Below, piece by piece: positions 1-12,200 of a stretch of DNA of 64,000 bases. This DNA is from Acanthamoeba castellanii str. Neff (taxonomy: Eukaryota > Discosea > Longamoebia > Acanthamoebidae). The notes under the pieces were generated by a model. The model was not told the DNA's origin, did no database searches, and worked only from the letters and a program-made list of their open reading frames with translations. The translations under genes and the position numbers were made by a program. Each line of letters opens with the position of its first letter. Position 1 is the first letter of the stretch. The DNA is taken from NCBI RefSeq assembly GCF_000313135.1, contig NW_004457486.1, forward strand, positions 76,694-140,693. Reading direction: 5' to 3'.

Positions 1-929
1 CCAACGACACACACACAGAGAGAGGTGCTTGCTCAACCTGCAGCGTCCAAGCCGGCCATGATAACGCTGAGGCTGCGCCTCCCTTCGATGAGCAGCTTTC
101 CCACCCTGAACTTGCTCAGCATCGACCGCACACCTTGTGTCGTGTGTCGTGTGTCGTGTGTCGTGTGTCGTGTGTCGTGTGTCGTGTGTCGTGTGTCGTG
201 TGTCGTGTGTCGTGTGTCGTGTGTCGTGTGGGCGAGGTAACGAGAAAAGGAGGCGAGCAGATGCATCTGGTACCGGGTTGCGGCAGACACGCCCGCTCTG
301 GGTACTTGCCAGCTTCTGCCGAGAGGGAGCATGACGACGTCAGGTTGGTGCGCACTCACAAGATAGAGCGCCAAACGCAGGCGCGTACGTACCGGCGCTG
401 GCGCGCTTGCGAAGGACCGTGACCTCCTTGACCAGCGCCTTGCAGCTCTTGGTGATGGCCAGGCCCGCCTGCAGCTCGGCCTCCTCGCCACCACCGCCTT
501 CCGCCGAGCCTCGTGCTATAAATATTTTTATACAGTTTATATATATAAATAAATAGAAACAAAATATTATCAAGAAATGGGACTGCTACCTTCGTTGTCG
601 TGCGGGTCCTGCCTGACCAGGTCGAGGAGGATGGAGCTCCAGAGGGCGTCGTCGCAGGCGCAGTCGCGCCAGGTGGTGTTCACGCCCCCGGCCCAGCACA
701 GCGACCTGCCACCACCACCCAAGACAAAGCCAAAGATTGGTTGCTGCTTGCCTCAAGGATGGAGGAGGAGGAGCGCAGGTAGCAAGAGTAAGGAGGAGGA
801 GGGGGGCCGGGGCCGGGTACGGAGCGTCAGCGAAGCGGAGGATGTGGAGGACCAGCTCAGGGGGCAGCACGGCAAAGGCACCCCAAGCCTCTCGTGGCTC
901 AGCTTTGGACGGAAGAACTTGTTCCCCAT
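1..929 (-). CDS. F-box protein fused to an Arf-like small GTPase (3' end outside window)
   Basis: Visible exons on the minus strand are about 929-821, 705-590, 515-393 and 133-38. The first two join to give an F-box (LPPELVLHILRFADAP, then SLCWAGGVNTTWRDC and DDALWSSI), the SCF ubiquitin-ligase adaptor fold that binds Skp1. A linker rich in Gly and Glu follows. The last visible exon reads RRSLSVIMAGLDAAG, the start of the Arf-family P-loop (GLDAAGKT); the rest lies beyond base 38. The splice phases agree at each junction. The first exon has an ATG at 929 (MGNKFFRPKLS, a possible N-myristoylation signal), but it reaches the F-box frame only if one base is added near 880-883, in a four-base C run (G run on the coding strand). 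Start is therefore unsure: either an assembly error or an unseen upstream exon. A fusion of substrate adaptor and GTPase is unusual. Confidence 0.6.
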
Positions 930-1123
930 TACTCTTATATTCTATTATCTTACAACACCAAGGGCCGCCACCACTTGTGTTGAAGTTGCTACTGCGACGT
1001 TGGCAGTTCTGCTACGTCGGCATTTCTCTTTATTTTCATCTTCCCAGTCCTAATTTTCTTCTACATTTCTTTTAAGATTGCAGAGAACGTTTTCGTTTGA
1101 AACCAAACCGCAAGCGGACGAAG

Positions 1124-2725
1124 TCACTGCCGGGCGAGGGCAAAGATCTTCTGAAGGATCTCGTCGGCGCCCCGGGACTTGAGGTCCCGCGCCAGGGCGA
1201 TGCCCACGGCCTCGGGGTCGCTGGCCGGACCCTCGAACCGGCCGTCCACGCACTGGTCGCCCTCGACGCTGAGCACGGCGCCCTGCAGGAAGATGGTTCC
1301 CTTCTCCGCGTCCAGCTTCGTGGCCACGCCCACCGGCACCTGGCACCCGCCCTCGAGCTCCCGCAGGAAGCTTCGCTCGGCCCGACAGCACAGCGCCGTC
1401 TCCTCGTGGTGCAGCCTACACGCACACAAGAATTGAGTGTGTGTCGTGTGTGCGTCGTGTGTGTGTGGCGTGTGTCGCGGTGATGCATAGCTGGGTGGCG
1501 TACTTGGAGAGGAGTGACAGGATGTAGGGATCCTCGGCCCGGCACTCGACACCGAGGGCGCCCTGGCCCACGGCATGAAGCGATTGCTCGGGCGTCAGCA
1601 CCTCTGCGATCCTCTCACCCCACCCCAGCCTAGCACGAGAAAAAGAGAAGATATATCAGATTGTGGGTCTGTGGCGCATCACGCGATCGGGGGGGGGGTA
1701 GGCGTTACCTCTTCAGGCCGGCGTACGCGAGGATGAGGGCATCGTACTCGCCCGAGTCCAACTTGCGCAGTCGCGTGTTAAGGTTGCCTCGCACATCTGA
1801 GCGAAGATGAGAATGGTTGTTGCACGCGCACGCGCACGACCGCACACGCATCACGCACACGCGTGACACCGCACCACCGCACATGCACCACCGCACACGC
1901 ACACGCACACGGCAGCGAGGGGCTAACCTTTGAAGACGAGGTGAGGATAGGCGCGGGTCAGCTGCGATCGCCGGCGAAGCGACGAGGTGCCCACGACGGC
2001 GCCTGATGGAAGGGTGGCCAGCGTGCTGCCGACGTGCTTGGGATTAACCACCACCGCGTCGTTCGGCGTCTCGCGCTGTCGTGTGTCGTGTCGGTGTGTC
2101 GTGTCGTTGGTCGTGTCGTGTGTAGTGAGTAGTGAAGAGAGGACAGCGAATAGTAAGGTGAAGATAAATGATACCTCGAGGATGGCGCCGACCATGAGGC
2201 CTTCGGGCAGACGAGTGGGCAGGTCCTTCAGAGAGTGGACAGCTATGTCGATGTGCCCGTGGAGCATGCCCAGCTCCAGCTCTTTCGTGAACAGGCCCTT
2301 GTCGCCTGCACTCACCAGTAAATAAAATAACAAAAAAATTTTTTAAAAATATAAAATGAACAAACAAATAGAAAGATGATGATGGTGGCGAGTGCATGTG
2401 AAGTACAAAATTATAATAAATAATAAAATGAATGAATGAATTAAAATATAAAACAAACGAACCAATCTTGGCCAGTGCGACGTCGAGGATCTTGTCGCCC
2501 ATGGTCTTCATGGTCTCCAAGGTGAAGGTAACATCTGGGTGCGCTGCCTCAAGTTGGGCCTTCACGTAGTTGGTCTGTTGCGTCCATCCATTAATCTCCG
2601 GAGATGATGCACCGGCGCAAGGGCAGATGCAGGTTTGTACGAACCTGCACGAGGGCCAGCTGGCTGTCGCGCGAGCCGATGCACACTGACTTGCGTGGCT
2701 CCTGTTGCTGGCTGCTTCCCTCCAT
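1124..2725 (-). CDS. HMBS: Porphobilinogen deaminase (hydroxymethylbilane synthase)
   Basis: This enzyme joins four porphobilinogen units into hydroxymethylbilane in heme synthesis. Exons spread over 2725-1124 give the family motifs in order: [12 protein letters not shown] near the start, [10 protein letters not shown] and [11 protein letters not shown], then [25 protein letters not shown], and the cofactor loop [11 protein letters not shown] with the Cys that carries the dipyrromethane primer. The start ATG at 2725 opens [20 protein letters not shown], a short N-terminus without a clear organelle signal, so cytosolic action is likely. At least five introns are present; those near 1410-1490, 1790-1920 and 2060-2130 hold CA/GT microsatellites. 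The gene is divergent from the CCA-adding enzyme with only 83 bp between start codons. Identification is firm; inner exon ends are approximate. Confidence 0.92.
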
Positions 2726-2808
2726 CTCGCTGACAAATAAATAAATAATTACAAATTCAAACGAAATAAACATAAAATGATAAATATACATAAAAACACT
2801 ACAGCACC
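2726..2808. promoter_or_regulatory. Compact divergent promoter region, HMBS / CCA enzyme
   Basis: The 83 bases between the two divergent start codons are strongly A/T rich in contrast to the GC-rich coding DNA around them. They must hold both 5' leaders and shared promoter elements unless transcription starts inside the neighbouring gene. No canonical TATA element can be placed with confidence because the whole stretch is A/T rich. Confidence 0.5.
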
Positions 2809-5010
2809 ATGGAACTGGAGCTCACGCAGGAGGAGACGGACCTCTTCGGCCTCTTGATGGCCGTGGTGGCCGAGTCCGACTGCCGCACGGTCGTCAGGGT
2901 TGCCGGCGGCTGGGTACGCGACAAGGTGTCTATTCCCCCCCCCTCTTTTTTTTCTACTTCTCTTCTTCATCGAGGTGCCGAACAAACAACCCAACAGCTG
3001 TTGGGCATCAGGGACGGAGGCGGTGACATTGACCTGGTCGTGGACAACATGCCAGCTGTGGCCTTTGCCGACCTGCTCGCGCGCCACCGACCGTCGGGTG
3101 CGTGTTCTACACATTCCGTGCCCGCACCATTGATAGAGGGTTGGAGCTGACACCACCACCACCTCCTTCTTGGCGACGATGGCACAGAGACGAAGGGGGG
3201 GAAGGTGATCGGCAGCCGGCCCGAGCAGCACAAGCACGTGGAGGTGGTGGCGCTGAAGCTGCTCGACGGTGCGGCCGCGATCGAGCTCTCCTCGCACCAC
3301 GGGCGCACGCCCGAGGAGGAGGCCCGCAGGCGCGACTTCACCATCAACAGCCTCCTATACAACATCAACCAGGCCGCTGTCGAGGACTTCACCGGCATGG
3401 TACACTGAGTCACACGCACCAAGACCTATCAGAGATGCTTACCTCACCACAGGGCGTGGCCGACCTGCGCGCGGGGCTGCTCCGAACGCCGCTGCCGCCC
3501 GGGGAGACGCTGGGGCAAGACCCGTTGCGCATACTCCGCTTCGCCGCCCGCTTCGGCTTCCGCGTCGACGCGCAACTGGCCGCGGCGATGAAGGACGCAG
3601 CGCTCCAGGTGCCGCCTTCCAGCTTGCCCTGCCTCTTGTTCAGCTCTGTTTGGTAACACTTTGGCTCCCCAATCGCGCCGACGACGATGATGTGATCGAT
3701 CATGCACAGAAGGAACTGGGCTCCACCATTGGACGGCAGCGAATAGCCGCGGAGGTCACGAAGATGCTGTCTGGTGCGTCGTTCGTCGCAGGGTCTTCAG
3801 GCCTGATATGCGCAAACCTTGATTTGAGCCGTCTCGATCGAGAGTTAGAGAGCTAAGGCGGGCGTTACCGGTACACAGGACCACGACCCCATGTGACCTT
3901 GATGGCCCTGTGCCAGGACGACCTCCACCGCATCGTGTTTGCGCCATCGAAGGGTCCAGGTACCAGCAGCCCATTTGGATGGCTCCATCTCCAATCGTGT
4001 GATTGACAGCGACGATGCCAAAAGAGTTCTGGACGGACGAGTTGACCCGGTTGGCGAGACTTGCTGTCGAGCTGGTCATGATTGGCGGTCGAGAGGCGGG
4101 TCCTGAACCCGTTGTTGCGGGGCTGTCGCCGCTGGCGTTCTGGCTCGCGTGTCTCTTCCTGCCGCTGGGCTTCTCGCCTCTGTGCCTCAAGGACCGGGAC
4201 CGGGAGACCCACTTGCCCTTCACCAAGTGGGACATGCGCGAGCACTGGATGGTGCGATCATCATCATCACCTATCTTCTTGTATTGGGCTGACGCCACCA
4301 CAACCCATAGTTTCCTGATCAGGTGGCCACCAGCATCTGCACGCTGATTGTCCGCGCACACGATCTTGAAGGCCTCGCGCTCGAGCTGGACAGCACAGGC
4401 GCAATCGACAAGCTCCGTGTGGGTATGCACGCTCTCCCACTCGCACTCTTGAGTGCCTCCTGGGTTGATCTTGACAACACAACACGCAGCGCGAGTGCTA
4501 CGGGAGCTGGGTCCGTCTTGGGTGCACGCGCTCCAGCTGGCGCGGGTCCTCTCCACCCTGCGGCTACACGTGGGCGACGGTAGCGGTGGCGGCAACACCG
4601 CTGGCGGAGGTGTCGACGCGCCGTTGGTTGATGCGGTCGTCACAGCGCGCTTTGGCCGGCTCGAGGAGTGGATCACCCATCAGAGCGGGTTGCTAGCGGG
4701 TCCGCACGGCCCGGCCGTATGGGCAGTCGCGCCGCTTGTGTCGGCCAAGACCCTGCTTGCGGCCCTGCGCGCACGGACTACCACCACCGGCGACATGCCG
4801 CAGCCGACGGGCAAGGATGTAGGCCGACTGGTGGCCCTGGCCCTCGACTGGCAGCTGGCGCGACACGACTCCAACAACAACAACAACAACGACGCTGATG
4901 AAGGTGCTGACGGCGCAACGACGACAAGCCTAAGCAGCAATCGAGAGCGAGAGTGTGTGGCCTGGGTGGTGGACCAGTGGCTGGCCCTGGCCAAGATCAC
5001 CTTGCCGTGA
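2809..5010 (+). CDS. CCA tRNA nucleotidyltransferase
   Basis: This enzyme adds the 3' CCA end to tRNA in cytosol, nucleus or mitochondria. The ATG at 2809 follows an A/T-rich leader. Exon 1 ends in VRVAGGWVRDK, exon 2 carries LLGIRDGGGDIDLVVDN with the catalytic Asp-x-Asp, a later exon has RRRDFTINSLLYNIN, and another has DPLRILRFAARFGF. All are signatures of class II CCA-adding enzymes. The C-terminal part is helical and less conserved, with a run of Asn codons near 4872, and ends in TGA at 5008-5010. Introns lie near 2925-2995, 3105-3200, 3400-3450, 3610-3710, 3770-3890 and later. Homologues in other eukaryotes serve nucleus and mitochondrion from one gene; no targeting peptide is evident here from the first Met. 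Confidence 0.92.
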
Positions 5011-5213
5011 CTGCACAGAGCTGCAAAGTTTTATCTGGCCATGACTCATGAAAACGACCACTGCTTGTGCACCCCAACGCGGTGTCACTGCGCCTCCGGG
5101 GAGGCTGCCTCGCGTCATTCGGTAGTTCGTCACGTGGTGATCCTGACAGCTTGTCAGTCCCTGCGCTCCCCCGCTCACGGCTTGGGCGCCGTAAGAGCAA
5201 GAATCATCGCCAG

Positions 5214-6163
5214 ATGGAAATTGAATCGTCTTCGCCCATCGGGGGCGGGGCGATGGACGTTCCGACGAGCCAATCCACCAAGTACTTTCGCGCCCTCTTT
5301 CTCGAGGGGGAGATGAGCCGCCTCATCAGGTACGTCTCCCCTCCCCTCAATCAACGGAAAAAGCGCACATAAGGAAAGATGTGCAACGAAGTCGTTGAGC
5401 ACGGGAATTCAAAAAGATCGAAGATTGAAGACGATTTGCATTGCTTCGCTGAAGGAGGTGCTACTCAGCACAGCAAGAATGAGTGGAGTCATCACAACAA
5501 AGAATGCTAAATGCGTGGATGCGGACTCACGCGTATGACGCATCAGGGAAAAGGACTGGTCCCACACGCCGTTTGGCCCCATCGAGAACTGGCCCACATG
5601 CCTCAAGGTGGCCCTGGACATCGCCCTCCCCTCCCAGTTTCCCATCGTACGCCACCCAGTCTTGCTTCTTTGCCTCGCCCCGACTGTCCGCTCGCCGCTT
5701 CTACGGTTGCACTACTCACGTACCGCCGCACACGCACACACGCACACACGCACTAGGTGATATTCTGGGGTCCCGAGTACCGCATGCTCTACAACGACGC
5801 CTATCGACCCGTCTTTGGTCGCGACAAGCACCCCGGGTTCATCGGTACCTCTGTGCTATCTCCTTCTTCCAGGATTGGATGATGATGGTGGTGCTGGCTC
5901 TGTTATGGGTTCACGTGTCGCTGACTAGTCTCTGGTCTGCCTGACGCGCGGTGGCGCCAACAGGCGAATCCTACGGAGACTGCTGGCCGACGGTGTGGGA
6001 CACGGAGAAGCGCAAGATGGACGATGTGCGCCTGTCGGCCAAGGCCAACTGGTACACCGACTCGTACACGCCCGTAGTCCGCAGCGGCTACCTCGAGGTA
6101 ATGATGGCCCTCACGCCACATGACACTCAAGTAGACTCACGTGTCGAGTTCTCTCGGACACAC

Positions 6164-6242
<79 letters not shown>

Positions 6243-9200
6243 CGCACGACACTACACAGGAAACCTACTTTACGTATTCGTACAGTCCGTTGTTTCTCGA
6301 AGACGGGTCGGTGGGCGGCATCTATGCGACCGTGAGCGAGACCACGAGCCGAGTCATCGGCGAGCGTCAGCTGCGGGTGCTTCGCGAGCTGTCCGCGCAC
6401 GTGGTCGATGCCACAGGTCCCAAGGAAGCGCTCCAGAAGACTGCACATGTAGCCAGCACATCGGGCAAGTAAGTGAAACGCACACGACACACGCATCCCC
6501 GCATCACCGCACACGCGCACGACCGCACACGCAGGCACACGTCTGATTTCGTGTTCAGGTGGGATGTGCCGTTCGTTAATCTGTACCTGCTGGACCCGGA
6601 GTGCAAGCACGCCATTCTGTCGACCGCGACGGGCCTCGACAAACGCGGTGGATTCCTCTGTCCCGAGGTGGTGACCCTCAGCGGAGCCCAGGAGCAAACT
6701 CGGTACACGCATCACCCTCTCCAGTCATGTGCTGTGTGTGTGTGTGTGTGTGGTGCGTGTGCGGTCGTGCGTTCTCGATCTCTGTGCGCTCTGACTCGCG
6801 GTAATAGGACGAGTGATCAGGAAGACGGCAGCAGCTGCAGCTGCAGCGAGGAGGAAGCGGAGACCGAGATCGAGCAGGGCGGCTTCTTCTGCGAGCTGTT
6901 CCGTGAGGTGGCGCGCACCAAGTCCAGCCGGGAGTACGACTTGACGTCGTTCGGTGATGATGTGCCCATCTGTGCCGCGTGGGAGACCAGACCGAGGTAC
7001 GTCCACACCTCACTCATTTATATTTATATATATTGTCTGTATTTATATTTATATTTATATTTATATTTATATTTATATTTATATATTGTGTATGTATGGT
7101 ATGTATGGTCTCGCGTGGTGCTAGGATGTGTATGGTGATGCCGATGATGTCGCAGACCGCGGAGAAGGTGGTGGGCATCCTGGTGGCGGGGGTCAACCCG
7201 TGCCACGACCTCGATGAGAACTACAGGTACGTCCCAGGGTCTCCTCTACTCGCTCTGAGCCGACATCTCTCCGCGGAGATCTTCGCGCGGTCCCTTTTTC
7301 TTCTCAGCTTATGCCCCTACCCGCTACCAATCGCAGGATCTTCCTCAATCTGTTTTGCAACCAAGTGTCGGCGGCCCTCGCCAGTAGCATGGCACGCGAG
7401 GAGGAGCGCAAGCGAGCCGAGGTACCCTTGGGTTTGTTGCATTTTGTAATAAGAATAGTTGAATATTCTAATTCATATTGTTTTTATTGTTGATCGTACT
7501 ATGATGCAACCCAACCAGGCGCTCGAGGAGCTGGACAAAGCCAAGACCGCGTTCTTTTCTAATATTTCGCATGAATTCCGAACCCCACTCACCCTCATGC
7601 TCGGTCCCATCGAAGTAAGTAACTCGCACACGACACACACACGACACACACACGACACACACGACACACATACCGCAAACTGGGCTAACCGCTACCCATG
7701 CATTCAGGATTTGTTGGGCCACGCCGAGTTGCAGATTGAACGAGAGCAGCTGACGCTGATACACCGCAATGCGCTCAGGCTCTACAAGCTGGTCAACTCG
7801 CTGCTCGACTTCTCGCGCATCGAGGCCGGCCGCGCGCGGGCGCAGTTTGAAGCGGTCGACCTGGCCTCCCTCACCGCCGATCTCACTTCCATTTTTCGCT
7901 CCGCCACTGAACGGTTCGCATTCGCATTCCACCTCGTGTGTGTGTGTGACTAACAGTGTGATCGCTGTATCGCGTGAAGGTCGGGTCTGGAGCTGCGTAC
8001 GGACATACAGACTCTGGAGCAGCAGGTGCTGGTGGACAAGGAGATGTGGGAAAAGATCGTGCTCAACCTCATCTCCAACGCCCTCAAGTTCACCATGCAC
8101 GGCCACATCGCGGTCACCCTCTCGACTCCCGCCTCCAACCGTACGGTTAACACGCCCCCACTCAGCTCTGGCCAAACCTCGGCGCTGACGATGTGTGTCG
8201 TGTGTCGGCATCAATAGCCAACTGCGCCGAGTTGATCGTGTCTGACACGGGCATCGGCATTCCCGAAGAGGAGATGGTCCACCTCGGCCGCCGCTTCCAC
8301 CGGGTGCAGACCCCCGGCGGCCGCTCCTACGAGGGCACCGGCATCGGTACTCGCTTGCTCTCTTTCCGTTGAGCCGCATGCGCGTGCGCAACACACACGA
8401 CACACACAAGGCCGCGGCCCGGCTCACCCTGAATGATATGACGGCAATTCAGGGCTGGCTCTGGTGTACGAGCTGGTGCGGCTGCACGGCGGCCAGGTGG
8501 AGGCGTCGAGCCAGCTGGGCAAGGGCACCTCGTTCCGCGTCTCAATCCCGTTCGGCGTGAGCCACCTGCCGAGCGACCAAATCAAACACATCGCGCGATT
8601 CGCGCCCGTGGCCCACTCGAGCTCGAGCTCGAGCTCAAGCCCGCGTGGAATCATCAACCCATCGGCCTTCTCTTCGTCTTCTTCGTCTTCATCGTCAACT
8701 TCTTCTTCACTTCCTTCGTCTCCGCGCTTTCAACCAGCTTCATCTTCGCCATCGCCATCAACGTCGACAGCTTCGTCATCGACGTCGTCTTCGATGGCGA
8801 GCAGTCCGGAGAGTGAACAGCAACACCACCCGGCGACCGGGGCCAAGGACTACGCCAAGATGGCGTCGTGGTGGCTGCCCTCGATCGCCGCCGTATCATC
8901 GCCCACGTCGGTCAGCCTCTCCACGTCGTCGTCGCCTTCGAGCCCTTCGTCGTCGCCCACGGCGCTCTTCTCATCGTCGCCGACCTCGAGCTTGTCGCCC
9001 GAGACGCCCTCGTCCCCTCGCTCCCGCACCGCCGCGTCGTCCTTTTGCGTACTCGTTGACGAAAGGCCCAAGAAAAAGAGTCCCAAGGTACCCAACCGCA
9101 CACCACCGCACACACATGGTCGCACATATACGGCCGCACACGCAACACACACACACACACACACACGACACACGCACCACCGCACACAGTCGCACGTTGT

Positions 9201-12200
9201 CAACGGTGGTACTGACCAAGGTATCGCCTAATGTGTTGTGTATCAGCGCTTGTCCAAACCGAAGGTGCTGTTGGCCGACGACAACTTTGACATGCGCGAG
9301 TACGTCGCGCGGCTGCTCGCCCCCAAGTACGAAGTCATCAGCGTGTCCAACGGTTCGTCATTCGTGCCCCCCTTTAAACCAACACCCCCGCTCCCATTCC
9401 TGACGCGTCGGCGCACTAATGCGCACCGCCGCCGCCACCACCCAGGATTGGAAGCGCTGAGCGTGCTACGGGCGCACTCGCAGGCTGTCGATCTCGTCCT
9501 GACCGACGTCATGATGCCCTTCCTTGACGGGTTCGGCCTGCTCAAGGAAATCAGGTATTACGACCGCACACGCATGGCCGCACACGCACCGCACACGACA
9601 CTCACGCGCGCGTTGATCGTACCCGAATAGGGCCAAGGACCAGACGCGTACGCTGCCGGTGATCATGCTATCGGCGCGCGCCGGAGAGGAGGCGAGCGTG
9701 GAGGGGCTGGACGAGGGTGCCGATGACTACCTCACTAAGCCCTTCACCGCCCGCGAGCTCCTTTCCCGCGTGGCCTCCCACCTCAAGATGTCCCGCCTGC
9801 GCCTCGAAGCCGCCAAAATCGAACAGGAGCTCCGCATGCAGGTTGGTTTCTTCGTCTTTCGTTCTTAGTTGTGCGATGGTAACACACACACACGCACCAC
9901 CGCACACACACACACACACACACACCACACAATAGGTCAATGAGGGAAAAGAGAGGTTGGAGCGCATCCTGGCGTCGATTCAGGACGCATTCATTTCGCT
10001 CGACTCGCGGCTTCGTTACACATTCGTGAACAACAACGCAGCCGTGCTCCTGGGCGCTAAGAAAGAAGGTGAGCACTGCTGACTGCTGGGTGATGTCATC
10101 ACAGTGACCTCTGCTGACGCGTGTGTGTGTATGTGTGTTCTCGACGCAGCGATGATCGGCCAGAGCGTGTGGCGATTTATGGTCGACAATGAAGAGGGCG
10201 TCGTGCGACGAAACCTGGAAAGGGCCATGACCGACCAGATCGACGTCGATTTCGAGTATTACTACCCCGCGCTCGACCGATGGTACGTCCCACCCTCGCA
10301 CCGCGGTGTTCCCTCACCTCTGACACACCACCGCACACTACCACCGCACGCACACAACAACGATCGCTCGCACAGGTTTGAGAGCAGGATCTATCCGGGC
10401 GCGGACGGCGGCGTCACGATCTACTCAGTGGACATCACCGCGCGCAAGAAATCCGAAGAGCGCCTCAGCCTGCTGGCCAAGGTGAGTCCACCCGCCACCC
10501 GCCTCTGTGGGGGACCACACACACGAAAATGAATAACACGCACGTACAGGTGGGTGAAATACTGTCCGCCAGTATCGACAGCCGCCTGCTCTCGGTGCTC
10601 ACGACCACGGTGCAACACATCGGAGGTAATTATTCATATAACTCCTATTACACTCTCGCTTAGCGGTGGCTCACTCAAGTACGCGGCGCGACTACATCAG
10701 AGTCGGTGGTGGCCGACTGGTGCATCTTGGACGTCGTAGACGAGAACGGGACCCTGCAGCGAATCGCCTCCAGCCGCGCGTCGCCCCATCTCTGGGAACT
10801 GCACAAGCTGCAGCCCAACGGCAAGAGTGCGACCCACTCCTCAATCCCCATCACCAACGTCACCAATAATCTTACGGCAGTGTGTGTCGTGCTTCGTGTG
10901 CGGTGTTGTGTGTGCCGTGAGCAGCGACGAAGAAGTGTTATCTGGAGATGGAGCTGTGCAACGGGGAGCAGGTGGGTCTGGCCAGCAGCCTGCGGGCCGA
11001 CCTGGACTTCGTGACCTACCTCATGAAGGGCCACGGCAAGACCTTCGGCTCGTGGCTCTTTGCCCGCCGCGCCTACCCACCCCGCTCCTATCAGGCAACG
11101 ACTTCCCCCCCCCGAGCTCACCCTCAATCGCCTCCACCCACCAAACTTACGATCGTGTGCGTGTGCCATGTGTGCGGAATGTGTGCGTGCGGTGTGTGCG
11201 GTGTTGTGTGTGTGCGGGGTGCGCAGCACGAGGATAAGGCGGTGTGTGCGGAGTTGGCGCGACGAGCGGCGATGGCGATCGACAACATGTTCCTGTACAG
11301 GGCGGCCGAGAAGGCAAATCAGGCCAAGGACCACTTCCTCGCCGCCCTCTCCCACGAACTGCGCACGCCCCTCACCCCGGCCCTCCTTCTCTCCGAGTCC
11401 CTTCTCGGTACGCGCGACACGACACGACACGACATACAACACCCCACACACACGCAACACCGCACACACGCAATTCTCATTATTTGCTAATTTTTTTACT
11501 ATTAATATTAATTAAATAATTGAGCGCAGGCGAACAACTGCCGCCGAACGTGGAGGAGAGCGTGAGGATGATCCGCGAGTCGGTGGAGCTCGAGGTGCAG
11601 CTGATCGACGATCTGCTCGACCTCACCAAGATCGCTCGGTACGCTCGGGCTCGTGCGTCGTGCCGTTCGTCGCCTTGTTTGCTGCTTCTCAACACCACAC
11701 GCACGACACACAGCAATAAGCTGAAGCTGGCGTTTGCCGAGGTGTCGGTCCATGCCCTGCTCACGCGCACCCTGCAAATCGTGGCGCACGACGCCGCGGT
11801 CAAGAGCATCGCCGTGACGCTCGACACCAGCGCCATCAACGACAGGGTCGACGGCGATCCCGCCAGGTCCTGTCCCCCCTCACACCCCAGTTACCACCAT
11901 TGGCCAAACAAACAACTCACATTTTGCGTGTGCGATGTGCGGCGCGTGCCACGTCATCACAGACTCCAGCAGGTGTTTTGGAACATTATTAAGGTAACGC
12001 CAAACTATTTATTAATAATAATCATTGTTATCTGTTATTAATTGTTCATTTTTAATTGCTCATTTTTATTTTATCTAAAAACAGAATGCGATCAAGTTCA
12101 CGCCGGCGGGTGGGTCGATATGCATTCGGTCGTCCAATTACGTTCAGCCGAACGACGAGCACGGCGCCGGCGCCGAGCAGAATAACTCCGAACCGTCGAG

